A stretch of 64,000 bases of DNA, taken from contig JAYKKI010000067.1 of assembly GCA_039881145.1 (NCBI GenBank), positions 506,001 to 570,000 on the forward strand, in the 5' to 3' direction. This document shows positions 11,889-24,819 of the stretch, piece after piece. The notes below the pieces were generated by a model. It ran no database searches, was not told where the DNA came from, and saw only the letters and a list, made by a program, of their open reading frames with translations. A program made the translations under genes and the position numbers. Position 1 is the first letter of the stretch. Every line of letters starts with the position of its first letter. Source of the DNA: Druceiella hillmani (Eukaryota; Arthropoda; Insecta; Lepidoptera; Hepialidae).

Positions 11889-14619
11889 CTGTTGGGCCTT
11901 AAATTAATAGTCATATACTATAAGATGTATCTCAATTGTACATCCAAAATCAAGTAACACAATTGAACGAAATTAATTATTTATAAAAATGTTGGAGTAT
12001 TAAGGGATGACGTTTTTAATGCACTTAAAGCATATCTATATACATCGATGTTATCTGGTCACTTCTGAGCTATACGTTAACAAAAGTTTGACGTCTAACG
12101 AAAGAAATAATTTGTGCTAAAACCTTGAAACTAAGAAATTAGCAAAACTTTATTATGACGATTTGTTTTATATATATATTATAATTTACTTCAGGTTGCC
12201 ATATCATTACATAACCACGAACAGAAAGTAATAATTATTGAACAAAAAATATTAGCGGCACAGTTAGTCTAACAGAATTATAATTGAATTTAACAAAACT
12301 TAAATGTTATTTTATAAAAACATGTAGTTCCTAATTTATAACAATTACATAAAAAACTTTTACTTGCCTCATTATTTTTCTTTATTTTTTATGACTAATC
12401 TTTAATATTGTTTTGCACTCAATTGTAATGCAAATATAGAGTAAAAATAGAATTTATTTATGGCGACTATTTGAGATTTAAAAATGAGCACGAAACAATT
12501 ATTTTATTTAGTTATTATATTCTTCATTTACACTTTTCGTTGAAATGATCCATTCCCGCCTTCAGTTTTCTTAAAAATTACATACGTTTCTATCTGCCTC
12601 AAATACTTATACAATCCACTTATTAAAATTGGTTATGTTACTTATTAAACTTGTGATTGTAGAAGATTTTTAGAATTTCTGAATCATTGCTCTAAATGAA
12701 TTGATATCAGAAACGTTATTTTCTTTAGATACTAAAAGCGATTCAAATATTTTTATGGATATGTTAAGTGAATAATTAGTAGTATATATTATAACATGAG
12801 AAGATAGCTGATTATATGCTAGTTATTTTCCATGAAATGTTATTCTAGTTTATATGTCTACAAGAAATAAAGGAGGAGATATAATGTATGAATAATAATA
12901 TTTTTGTAAAAATGTACCATTTGAAAACAAAAATTAATATAATATTTATTAAAATCATTTTAAAATTCACATTTACTATATGTACCAAGTGTCATAGAAG
13001 CAGGAAAGATTAAAGTTATTTAACCATATGGTCTTTTACATAAGTATTTCAAACAAATATTTATTTAGGGATATTAGATAATACAAGTGACACCAAGTAG
13101 AAAGATAGGTAATCATAAAAATTACGCCATATACTAACTGATATATCTAAATGTATGAGTTTCATCAGACCATGCAATAAGTCTGCCTCATTTAATTATA
13201 GCCCTGTAATCACCGAGCATTTATCTGGCTTTACTCTGCTCAGTCAATCATCTGCAGCGTGCACGTGATAAGCACTGTGTGCTATAACATGTATCAATTT
13301 CTGTAGTAAATTAAACACTTTTGACGAAAAATGAGTATTTTCGTAAATATTTTATTAAATAGTAAAAAAGTATTTTTCATGAACTTTCATTGAGCAGTAG
13401 GAGCTATAAGTGAAACAGCTTAAATTATTATTAAATGATTTATGTATTATAATGATTTATGATTACGGTAAATCAAATAAATGAAAATATTTGTCCAGTT
13501 TACCATTTGCGCAAGTTATGAAAAAAATTTGGTCATTTGAAAGCTAATTACACGTAATATGTAATTGTAAACTATCACCGGAAAGCGCTCCTAGATTTGT
13601 GAAAATAAATATCATAATACAGTTTTAGCAACGTAGAATAAAGCGATTCTATGAATAATACTGAAATATTTTCTTCAGAATATAATTTTTGTTTCTTTTT
13701 TTTTGCCACAATTTGGATAATACTTGGGAGAATCGAATTAAATTTTACTGTAAGGTAATATGTTGATTTTTCTTAAAACTTTCAAAATTATACTTAAATT
13801 TAAAAAATATGAAAAAATATTAACGTTCAAAATAACCTCAAGATTTTTCAGGAACAATTGTTGGTAACTTACTAAAATTAATCTGTATCATTTTTTATGA
13901 AGAGTTCAGTAATTTAATTGAAAATTATCCTTGAACGTATTAATGATAGCAAATAAATTATAATTTATTTCGAATTTTCATTTTGAAATATTTTAAAAAT
14001 AAATAAAATTTTTTTAGGTCAATCACCAGGATTCAAATGTTAAGATGGTTTGGTTTTAGTGAAATAGTGCGTTTATCACTTGGGACTCTAAAATTACTTG
14101 ATTTTTTTTGTGATGATTTAATAAAATCCACATAACAAAATTAAAAGAAATACAGTTAGAAAATGGGTAAAGAAAATTTTTCCATGTGATTCCTTATTGT
14201 CCCAATTTTATGTTTCAGCCTCCTATTTTGTACTACATTTTAAATAAATATAAACGTATTTAAATATTATTTCAAATTAAATAGATGCATACAAGGGTAT
14301 TCTAAAACCATTCCAAGTTTTGGCAATATTAGTTTCCAATACTAAAGTCTCACCAACAGGATTCCGTTATCCTTTGAGGTTCGAAACACGGAAAACCTCT
14401 CTCAATTCTAATTTATAGTCTTTAAGAGATTTTGCATTGAAGCACATCTAATGAAAATATACATTAGATCAAAAGTTATATTTATAAGATGAAATAACAA
14501 ATGATAATGTTATAGAATATTGCCAAAGTTAAAATCTTTTCTAATTAAGCGACCGGTTTTACGAGCTCGCTTTTATGTAAACGCCAATACTGTGGTTTTT
14601 GTTCCTTGACATAAAATAG

Positions 14620-14790
14620 CTTAATTTTTTATTTAGTCGATATTCAAACAATACTGAACGAAAAGACCAAAAAAATATTGAAAAAAAAATTCTTGGTTTT
14701 ACGTTTTTCATGAATGATAATGTTGATTTTAATGATTTTATTTGCATCATTGTCCGTTATTTTATTTAATTCCAAGACGGAAATAATACC
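14620..14790. repeat. Dispersed repeat, copy 1 (partner 31880-32060)
   Basis: The stretch 'ttttacgtttttcatgaatg' and the following 'gataatgttgattttaatga' match 31960-32010 with few differences, and similarity tails off on both sides. The orientation is the same. No coding content was recognised, so this is probably a fragment of an unclassified interspersed element. Confidence 0.7.
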
Positions 14791-16702
14791 AAGTGTCAAG
14801 TGCAGTTTATTACATTACAATACATATTAACATATGTAGAATTCATAAATAGAAAATTAGCTAATCCTTGCTTATTAATTAAATATTATCTAAATCATGT
14901 AATTTATTTGGCGATTATTTGGTTTTTTATCATAAAAAACCTAGGTCTGTTGATAGGTAAAAATATTAGATGTTACTTTCAAATAATAGTGTTTATTATT
15001 ACCACTTGATAATAGAATTATATAAAACAGTGAAAATTTAAAAATGTACTGAATTCGAAATGGAATTTATTTTACCCACCTACACAACATTTTCATTCAT
15101 CATTTCATCGCGACTCATTTTTCGGCAGTGTGGCTTCATTAAATCTGACAGATATATATCATTTTAGACTTTTCTGTAGAACTATTTAAGGGAAATAATC
15201 TTGCCGTATTTTATTTAGAGTTCTAATAATATTTATTAATATAATTTTATAAAATGAATAATAAATTAAAAAATCTAACCGTTCACACGGCGCGCGCTGA
15301 AATACCTTCTGACTGTTGATATTTTTGCATAGTATTCTATTATGGAATTGGACTTATTAGACTTATTCAGAATATACTGAATTGTAAGTATTAAGTATTG
15401 AATTGGCTATAAAGTTTTAATCACATGTTCGTCACTTTGCTAAGTAGATTGTCGCAAGCTCAGAGACATTTTATTACAAACAGGCCAAAACCATTAGTTG
15501 TTATAGTCAGTTCTAACCCTTGTTTTGGATATTATCAAAAGAAAAATATTTAAATAGATATCAATTACACAATCTTTTGATTCGAGTTCTGCCTGAGTCA
15601 AAACGCGAAGATCGCCATAAATGGTAAATGCTATTCCAAGGTATATATCAACTGAATTATTACACTGTTTTGGTAAAAATTCGGTTAGTGAAATTTCAGA
15701 ACGAGAACTAAAATCTCAAAAGCTAACCCCGTTCCGGTAGAATTAAATATGTAACGATAATTTCATAAATGTACAGCAAATCTAACTGAAGAGCACTCTA
15801 GCCTGATAACTTGTCTTATGATTTAGGAATTAAATTGAAATCACGGCACTATAGGGACGCATTTTCATAAACTAAGGAACATTCCAGAATTTGGGACCTA
15901 GGCTCACACCTGGGAAAAAGTGGTAATTAGAAAGCTCTTAGTCGACCCAATAAAAATGTATTCACTAATATGATATTTGATACTAGTAAGAGAGAAAAAC
16001 AATACAATGGCATATAAATATATATTTCGTATAGATGCATTACATCATTAAATGTACTGACATTACAGTGAGCCACTTATACTAAGGCGTATTGGTAATT
16101 CAGAAGTCAAATAATATAATATACTCGTAAATTACAACGCCGAAGGGAAAAGATTTTTCCTTTAGAAAAATTTGCCCAATGTCTAATTTAAAAAAGAATT
16201 TGTTTCTTCACGTCACAAAGCATATCTAACCTCTTGAAAGAGAGCAAACACATTTGTGACATTTGTCAACTTGTCAATATTGAGTTCGGTATCAAATGCA
16301 AAATGGTGCACACAAATTACTTTTAACTTCAAAGCGTCCTTTTAACTTTATCACTCAGCACTGGTGAACCTGATTTTCTCCTATGATCTTCAATCATCTC
16401 ATATATGTACCTATATCCGTTTAGTGAATATTTAAAGGGCAGTAAATTATAATTTTATTTCAACATTTTATGTAAAAACCTGTAACCTTATATATTACAT
16501 AAAACTCAAATGAGTGAATTTTTAACGTTTTGAGTGCAATTACTCTCTCTGATATATATTACATAAATTACGTAAAAAGCTCTAAAATTAGATATACTAT
16601 GCGGCCCAAAGTTAGCGAGAGATATGGATGACGTATAAAGTATTTTGTATAATGTTATATGAGGTCTTTTTGTTTCAATCAATGTTGCATATTCATTTCT
16701 AA

Positions 16703-17290
16703 AGGTCGTGTTCGTCCTGAAAAGTCCGGCTAACTTCGTTCATTATTTCTTCCCATTCAGCCCTCTCCTTGGCTTTCCTAATTGTAGATGTGATCAATTG
16801 GAGATAAATATTATTACTTGTTTTATAGTTTCGACTTTAATTTGTCAGGTCAGTCCATCTGGTAAAAGATCGTTTACCATTGACTTTCCCGACAACCGTT
16901 AGCTTTTCCAGGTTATCTAATTCCCTGGTCACAACGTGATCAAAGTAGCTGAGGATTCTTTGATAGCAGATAGTAGACAGTGTGCTTTTAATTCTGAGTT
17001 TTTGTCGTCCAAGGTAAGCGCGCATTCGTCATCAACACCACATTTCGAACGCGTTTATCTCCTTGCACTCCACCGATCGAATTATCCATGACTCAGAGCC
17101 ATACAGGAAAATCGATAAAACTAATACCCTTATTATTCTCATTTTCTTCATATTAGAGACATTTCCTTTTTGCAATAATTGTGTTATTCACGCTCATGGC
17201 AAATTTGGCCGTTTGCGTTATTCTTTGTATTTCTTTAGAGCTTCCACCCTAGTCTGTGATTAGTGATCCCCGATACGTCATATTGTTACC
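16703..17290 (-). pseudogene. RTE-type LINE reverse transcriptase, 3' end, copy 1
   Basis: The minus strand reads through the last part of an endonuclease-reverse transcriptase of the insect RTE/'craniofacial development protein 2-like' type. In order it shows GSSKEIQRITQTAKFAMS (about 17180-17235), a frameshift near 17140, LYGSESWIIRSVE (about 17065-17105), FEMWC (about 17040-17055), YQRILSYFDHV, LDNLEKLTVVGKVNGKR and TRWTDL (about 16850-16985), then RAEWEEIMNEVSRTFQDEHD up to a terminal stop near 16703. From 17105 to 16703 one frame is kept with only three stops (TGA-TGA after MWC, TAA after WTDLTN). The upstream RT palm and endonuclease are missing, as in a 5'-truncated LINE insertion. Non-functional. 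Confidence 0.8.
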
Positions 17291-17299
17291 TGCATGACG

Positions 17300-18159
<860 letters not shown>

Positions 18160-18899
18160 TTAATTGGTTTTACGTAATCTAAAGTAACGTTGGGTGATAT
18201 TTTGTGCAAAAAAGTCGTGTCACTGGAGACCTTACGCCGGTCACGAGAAATAAGTTCACCCTTCTTTCGAAGCACTACACTATTGGTTACATATTTGGTG
18301 TTAGTAATGGATATTTTAGAGAGGGTATCGTGTTTATTAATTAAAAGAGTACTTTATAATGAGTCTAAAACAATTTATTTCAAAACTTCATTTAAGATAT
18401 TTTTAGGTATTTTTGAAAATGTCAAAATAATTTTTTGAAAATATCAACCTCCACTTTTCTAAATTGCTAGGTTGGAAAATAAAAAACAATTGAGTTACAA
18501 GAAATTTACTTAGAATATAACAAAAATCTCTAGCAATTGTTCTGAATCCCCTAGTTTTTGGGAAAGGACGGGCAAAGTCCACGTTGAGTTTTTCACAGAT
18601 GTTAAAGAATAAATATTACACTTTTGCACAGAGAATATTGAACAATAAACCCTGACAAAATTATGTCCGAACTGCCAATCAGGCCAATAGGCTTTTTATA
18701 AAAATGTTTATCTTGTGTTTATTTTTCATAATTCTTCTCGACTAATATTTCTTGCGACTAATATAACCTTTCGTAAGAAAATTGTGCATTTCGTTAAGTC
18801 TCTATGCGGATGACCGGCGTGTACTCGCTCTTGTAGTAATGTTTCCGAGTTTTCACCGGCGTATCGCTTAATTAACGTGCATAATAGTTTATTTTCAAG
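18160..18899. other. 5' flank of the 18.9 kb transposase-like pseudogene
   Basis: This 740-base interval lies between the compound microsatellite and the ATG at 18900. Two GC-richer patches (18180-18285 and 18790-18870) stand out and may be the untranslated 5' part of the same element. No terminal inverted repeat partner for the 3' side phrase 'gggacaccctaat' (20659-20671) was found here by eye. Confidence 0.4.
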
Positions 18900-20432
18900 A
18901 TGTCAGTGGAACTTAGAAGTAATAAGAAAAATATTTTCTTGGTTGGTGAGATAAATCACCAAATAACGGGTGCAAAGTTGCCGTCTAATCGTCAAGTTCT
19001 CTCAGTTTTGTTTTTTAATATTCACGAGGTAAAATTGACTGTTAATTAAAGTGCAAATCTTGTGATTCGTGAGTGCATCATATTTTGGGAAACAGCTAGA
19101 ATACCTACGAGAGCTGTGTGTAATTGAAGTAATTGTGTGAAAAAACTTGTGGATCTTTATCATGTTTGGAGAGAGCTACAAAAAAACTGTAAAAAAACAC
19201 AGGACGTTTATAAGCACCGCGAGGAGAAGTTCCAAAAAGATTTAGATAATTTATTTGATATCGCGCATGCCGATGTTCTACAAAGAATCAAAATAGAGGA
19301 AGACAAAATATTTTTACAAAAACAAAGAGAGCCAGGGCGTTCGGGTTGCTTAGCAGATGTTGACATAAAGTTAGTTGAGAAAGAAGAAAGAGTAAGGCAG
19401 AGAAAACTAGGAGAAGAGGAAAAAAGACGACTAAAGCATTTGACTAATATGAATTTATTGACTTCAGACACCTCTATCCCACCTCAAGACTTCCACGAAC
19501 AGTCTACCAGTTCTGACGAAAGTTTGGAAGAAAATTTACCTTCCACCTCGCAATCGCAATCCGTGACTTCGCTATCTGCTACAAAAAGAGGAAGGACGTG
19601 TTTTATTACCCTTAAACTAATTGCAGCTTTAGATAGATGTCAACTAAGTGTAAGGGATTCTGTTTACATACTTCAGGCTGTTGTAGAAGCACTTGGTCTC
19701 AGTTGAGAAGACTTTTCTATCAACAAGTCTTCTATTCAACGAATTTGGACCCAAATGAGAAAAGAGAGAGCAGAATCGAAAAAAACTGATTTTCCAAACA
19801 ACGTGCTTGAAATTGTAACTATTCATTGGGATGGAAAGCTATTGCCCGGTTTAATTGTGACAGGTTCAAAAGAAGAACGCCTGCTAATTCTCATTTCATT
19901 CGGAGAAAAAGACCAACTTCTAGCAGTGCCAAAACTCGATAGTTCTACTAGCAAATAGCAAGCTGAAGCTGTTTTAAATGCCCTTTCTGATTGGGATCTC
20001 AATGACAAGGTACAGATTATGTGCTGCGACACAACGGCTTCTAATACAGGCCGCTTGAATGGGGCTTGTGTGCTCTTGGAGCAAAAATTAGAAAGGGAAT
20101 TGTTACTTTTTGCTTGCCGCCATCATATGTATGAACTAGTACTGAAATGTGTGTTTGAATCAAAGATCCATCAAGTTACTAGCAGTCCCGATATCCCTTC
20201 CTTTCAGGAAGCTAAAAAAAAAGTTATGCACTTGAAGGCAGTCAATGACATAGCAGAGAGAGGCGTGAAGCTCATGCAAGATTTTCATGGATTAATAACT
20301 GCAGCAGAGGAACAAAAACAGTTCTTGTTACGTTGTGTACAACAACACAGAAAGTTCTACCCAGATTGCAAGAAAGATACTTTAAAAAAATTATATATAT
20401 TTTTCAATTTTATAAATAAATACATAACCTAA
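18900..20432 (+). pseudogene. Transposase-like gene, one frame with four stop codons
   Basis: From ATG 18900 a single frame runs about 510 codons to 20432. It is broken only by TAA 19047, TGA 19125, TGA 19704 and TAG 19956. The start reads MSVELRSNKKNIFLVGEI and KLPSNRQVL, then LDNLFDIAHADVLQRIKIEE (about codons 114-133) and a charged coiled-coil-like stretch with EKEERVRQRK. This matches an uncharacterised repeat-borne protein family widespread in insects (memory, no search). The second half looks RNase H-like: HWDGK (Asp311), MCCDTTASNTG (Asp377), ACRHH (Cys406-His409, the C-x2-H spacing seen after the second Asp in hAT/P/Kolobok-type enzymes) and ERG (Glu453). Only about 45 residues separate CRHH from ERG, whereas family members as I recall them have well over 150, so an internal in-frame deletion near codon 435 (about 20205) is likely. 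It is not translatable as it stands. The superfamily is unassigned. Confidence 0.8.
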
Positions 20433-20439
20433 ATTAATC

Positions 20440-20665
20440 TTCCACTGTTTTCTATTATAAAATATGTATTTTCATCATAATATAGCTTACATGCAACTAA
20501 GTCTTCTAAAACCGTTGTTTAGAAAAACAATGATGCCTTGTCGGCACGGGTTGCCATTGTCATATGACGATGAAATTTTGCACGAAGGTAGCCTTTAGTA
20601 CTATAAAAAGAATTAGAGGGTATGCGTTACAATACTTAAAAAAAATCGGTGATATAAGGGACACC

Positions 20666-20668
<3 letters not shown>
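20440..20668. other. 3' flank of the transposase-like pseudogene
   Basis: This AT-rich stretch ends in a GC-richer piece reading 'gacgatgaaattttgcacga' (20566-20585) and then 'ataagggacaccctaat' directly against the (TA)n tract. The reverse reading, TTAGGGTGTCCC, resembles the CAGGGTGTCCC termini of several insect DNA elements. It may be the end of the element, but this is not proven. Confidence 0.4.
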
Positions 20669-20745
<77 letters not shown>

Positions 20746-20805
20746 CATATATATATATATTTATATATATATATATATATATATCTATATATATATATGT
20801 ATATT
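20669..20805. repeat. (AT)n microsatellite
   Basis: Over 70 bases are pure AT, then interrupted AT with single C, T or G changes. The 90-codon Tyr-Ile frame across it is an artefact. Confidence 0.95.
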
Positions 20806-21034
20806 TATGAAGAAAACTTTTTATGTTGTATTCTGATCACAAATAATTTTTAAATTTTTGCGGTTTCCCAATTGTAAGTCAATGAATTGTCCTTTTTTAC
20901 TTTAAGAAATAGTAGCTTTTTCAGCTGTATACAATTTTTGTAACGCTAGACTCATTTTCTAGAGAAGGAGAAAAATATGCAGATAGATAAGAACATAGAC
21001 TGACAACATAAAGAAAAAGAATACAAAAATGAAA

Positions 21035-21600
21035 ACTGTCTTTCTAACGTGCATAGAAGCCATGCACCATTTCTATTATTATTTTTTTTTTGGTTTCAAT
21101 AATTAAGGGCCTATTTATAGTTTCGAGGAAGAGCCTCTATTTTTGCAAAGTGTATTATGCACATTTTGAATATTTAGCACAATTAATATTCAAGAAAAAT
21201 ATAGTTTTAATCTCTCATATATTTTGCAGACCGTCGTGAAGCGGTATTAGGATTCAGTAATAATTATGCACTACACATGCAACGTCAAACAAAATCTTAT
21301 ACAATTCAGAAAAACACTAATTCATTCCATGTCGTTAAAGAAACATCTAAAAGGAGAATCCGTCTTATCTATAAACTATAACTCAATAACTTTCACCCGC
21401 GGTTTCTTTCAGGTGGTTATAGTTTAAAACTTTTAGGGATAAATTAAAACTTTCATCGTCATACAGAATATTTAAAGAAAATTAAATACTAAACCTTTAT
21501 TTTCGTGACTTTATAATACAAACGATAATGAAAACTGAAATATTTTCCTCTAAATTATGGACTAAAGGAATAATTTTGTTACTATCTTATATTCCGAAAG
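21035..21600. repeat. Long inverted repeat, left arm
   Basis: The arm is an imperfect reverse complement of 22965-23475. Clear anchors are 'taacgtgcatagaagccatg' (21046-21065) against 'catgcacatta' in the right arm, 'ccgtcttatctataaactat' (21360-21379) against 'atagtttataggtaagactg', and 'gtggttatagtttaaaactt' against 'aagttttaaactataatcac'. The part beyond 21600 to about 21880 is instead the reverse complement of 33480-33780. Confidence 0.75.
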
Positions 21601-21609
21601 TAGCGTTTA

Positions 21610-22030
21610 AAACAATGCGTTGAAAGTTCCCTCGATTCCCTTGCGACGTCGCTTCGTTATTCCTTTTGTGTATTTTTTGTTTGAAATAGGAATTTTCTGA
21701 AAAGATTGAGTTTTTTTCATGGTGTGGAGTAGCCTATATTATTTCCCGGCCCACCGATTATCACTTTACAAAAAATCACTTTGATTTTATTTCAAATTAA
21801 AATTTTCCCAAATGAATGAGCTTTATCGAGGTAAGAATCAGCCTAAATAATTTCCCGACCCGTCATCTATATCTTTACAAAAAAAACGCTTGATTTGTAG
21901 CTGCGTTACTTTATTTGTTTACTTATTCACGCACCAGGCAAACAGCTAAAAGGATTTTGGCGATATTTTACGGATGTATTCTGTTGGCTCTGAGATGACA
22001 TCTAGTCTATGATTTAATGCCATCGACAAA
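21610..22030. repeat. Dispersed repeat, reverse complement of 33480-33780
   Basis: 'cctatattatttcccggccc' (21732-21751) and 'cctaaataatttcccgaccc' (21843-21862) are two reverse-orientation versions of the monomer in the tandem array at 32740-33500. 'ccttgcgacgtcgcttcgtt' (21638-21657) is the reverse complement of the phrase at 33710-33733. This ties the left inverted-repeat element to the same family. Confidence 0.7.
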
Positions 22031-22964
22031 TTAAAAAGCAGAAATGGCAATTTGACATTTCTAAAAAAATATACTTACTTAAGAAACTTCAGTTTCATAA
22101 TTTTTATAATAGTTCTTACAGTTAACTTAATAATACTTTCTACAGAGAGTAAAGATAGTAAAATAAATGATATGCAACTTTCTTTTATTTGTAGATCATT
22201 AAGTTCAAAGATTCGTCACTCTTCCTCTGCAGATATTAACAAGGAATAGGAGATACATAAAGGTACATAAATATTTTATCGTAGGTTTTATGACTTAAGG
22301 CAAATTATTAAAGTACGACGATAGTTTCTATAAATATGTAAGTGTGGACGCGTTATTTTAAAAATTGTCGAAAGGTGCTCTTAAAGCAGTAACCACGAAT
22401 AAAAACAAAAAATTGTATTTGTCAGCCCTTCAATGTCGGTTTATTGAGATTTTTCCTCACGACTTCTTGGGATATGGTTTATTGTAGGATATATTATTTT
22501 ATATTATGTCTAAAACTAATTGTGATCGAGCAGCTGATGTGGGGTTTAAACCTGATCAAAAATATTTTTTAATTAATTTAATTTACTGCCAATAAACTAC
22601 AGATAAGGAAGCAAAAGTAAGCCAGGGAAAATATGTTTTATTCCAAATCTGACCTCTTGGTAGGGAAAAAATAACATAATTTTCTGTAATGTAATGCGAG
22701 AAATCTAGTATAATCCAAGCAGACGAACAGAATGATAATATTTTGAATATTAAAATATTATTGCAATAGACTGAAATATCAAAAATATTTCGGTTCCGTA
22801 CACACATAGCCACATGTAAAGATTTAAATATTCATAGTATTTCTAACAAAATTTCTACAAACATTATTTTTCACTATGGAAATATACATTTTGCCTATCA
22901 TATTACCGGCTTCAAAATATCGTAAAGCAGATCGACGAAAATGAGTCTATGAGTATGTACGCAA

Positions 22965-23475
22965 TATGAGGTAGCAAAAATATTACTCACTTTAATCCAT
23001 AATTTGGAGAGAAATACTTTAGCTTTCATTTTCATTTGTATCAAAGTCACGAAAGTAAAAGTTTAGTATTTAATTTTCTTCGAACATTCTGTATGGCCTT
23101 GAAATTTTTCATTTCTCCATATAAGTTTTAAACTATAATCACGTTAACGAAGCCGGGGGTGAATATAATAAAATTATAGTTTATAGGTAAGACTGATTTT
23201 CCATCTAGACTTTTTTATACCGACATGGATTAAATTAGTGTTATTCTGGATTGTATAAGTTTTTATAGAAAAAACAGGATTCGTCGTAGCGTTTCACTTG
23301 TCTTATTTATTTAAAATTGAAATCAAAATTAACGAATGATTGGACCAAATAAATCAGTCACTAAATAGTTTACTTACGAAAATAATTTACTAGAATAATT
23401 AATTATTGAAACTAGAGAAATTTAAACACAGAAATGGTGTATGGTTTCCATGCACATTAGAAATGAAAGTTTTGG
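22965..23475. repeat. Long inverted repeat, right arm
   Basis: This is the partner of 21035-21600, leaving a spacer of about 1.36 kb. It is also directly similar to 33770-34150, where it forms the start of the duplicated block. The spacer interior (about 22050-22950) has no recognisable coding content; its 65- and 76-codon frames look like chance. Confidence 0.75.
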
Positions 23476-24293
23476 TTTTTTTTATTATTTTTATGTATGC
23501 CTTTGGGGCAATTTATTTATTTACTAAAAAAAGTCAAATCAAAAACAGAATTGATAAACAATGTCTTAATCAATGCAAATAAACCTCTTTAAATGCAAGT
23601 ACCATTTTATATCGCATCCCCAATTTTCTATAAATCACGAAATGTTTAAGTGTTTCGAATTGGATAGGAATTACATAGCCTTTAAGAGAGGCTTAGGTTT
23701 AAATAAATGCGAATAGACGTTGTTCATTTGGAATATCTGTTGAATATTCATAATAAATAAATGAATATTATATTCTAGCAAAGGGGCAAATAGTTTAAAA
23801 TTAAATTACGTATTTGACATTATTGATAGTGCCATATATTAAAAGAATTTAATAATCGTAATTTTATAATTAATGTGACGATGATAATTAACAAATTCTT
23901 TGCTCACAACTTATCTGTGGAGTAAGCAAAAAAAAAAATAATGGAGTGAACCAGTTTATCTTCTGAAATTTTATATCTGAAATTGCGAATCGAACAAGTC
24001 GAGATGGGATTTTAAATGATATAAGCCTATTTATAATTTGTGGAATATTTCTTGCATGCAGTTTTGTTTTAAACCTATTCTATTATCATATGAACTTAAT
24101 CAATTATATTTAATAAATTTATAAAAAAATAAAAAAAATTATAAAAATAACTTAAATTATATTCAACATATGTTTAATTTATAAGTAAAATTTACTTTAA
24201 TTCTTGTTGTAAAATTAATTTGGGAAAGGAGATAAATCATTGAGGATTGAACAGAAAACGAACAGATTATAAATATTTATGTATAATCCCGTG

Positions 24294-24309
24294 CCCCCCC
24301 CCCCCCCCC
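24294..24309. repeat. Poly-C tract (16 C)
   Basis: Sixteen consecutive C bases in otherwise very AT-rich DNA. The corresponding place in the right duplicate (near 35520) has none, so the tract arose or was lost after duplication. True length may be uncertain if the assembly comes from error-prone reads. Confidence 0.9.
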
Positions 24310-24370
24310 ACATAACACAAAACATAAGAGTGACGGAAGAGTTATGCATAAACTTATGTTACTTGCTAAA

Positions 24371-24426
24371 GAGTACGTTTTCGTTTATCATAAAAACATT
24401 TGTGAGTACGTTTATCATAAAAACAG
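24371..24426. repeat. Short tandem duplication in the left copy
   Basis: 'gagtacgtttt...cgtttatcataaaaaca' is followed at once by a second 'gagtacgtttatcataaaaa'. The right duplicate near 35690 has a single 'tcattatgaaaacagtcaaa', so this doubling is private to the left copy. Confidence 0.75.
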
Positions 24427-24819
24427 TCAAACGCCGGATTGCGTGGTAAAAATATTTAAATCACAGTTCGAAAACTTGAAAAAAGGTAATTTTTTTTTTA
24501 CGATTGGTTAATAATGGTCTTTAATTTTAATAATTTCAAAGTACTAATATGAATTTCATCATTGTTAATTTAGAGTTGTATACTCACACAATATTTTATT
24601 AAATGAAAATCTACTTATGAGTTGGCTAATGTAAAAATAAGAAGCCTTACAAGAAAAGTGTAAACATTCAATGGTACATAATATCCCTATTAAATTATTT
24701 ACAGAATTTTTCTTTTTAGAACGAAAATATATTACCGACTTTTTCTTTCATAAGCGCATATTTAAAAAATATATTTTTTATTTAATATAATTACAGATTA
24801 ACGATTTTCGATTTCGATT

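Larger units (their letters stand above)
11170..16690. other. AT-rich non-coding DNA
   Basis: No gene recognised. Items listed separately are a short minisatellite (11616-11692), a (TA)n tract (11835-11888) and a repeat shared with 31.9 kb (14620-14790). A 45-base phrase at 10530-10575 (aattggatataaatattactt onward) recurs at 16795-16840 inside the LINE relic. Confidence 0.55.

Noticed and set aside
14340..14400. Possible tRNA fragment ('gaggttcgaaacacgg')
   Set aside because: The T-arm-like phrase does not form a stem, no A box or acceptor stem is present, and the surroundings are AT-rich with no tRNA fold.
19208..19471. 87-codon minus-strand ORF
   Set aside because: It is antisense to the frame-intact transposase-like pseudogene.
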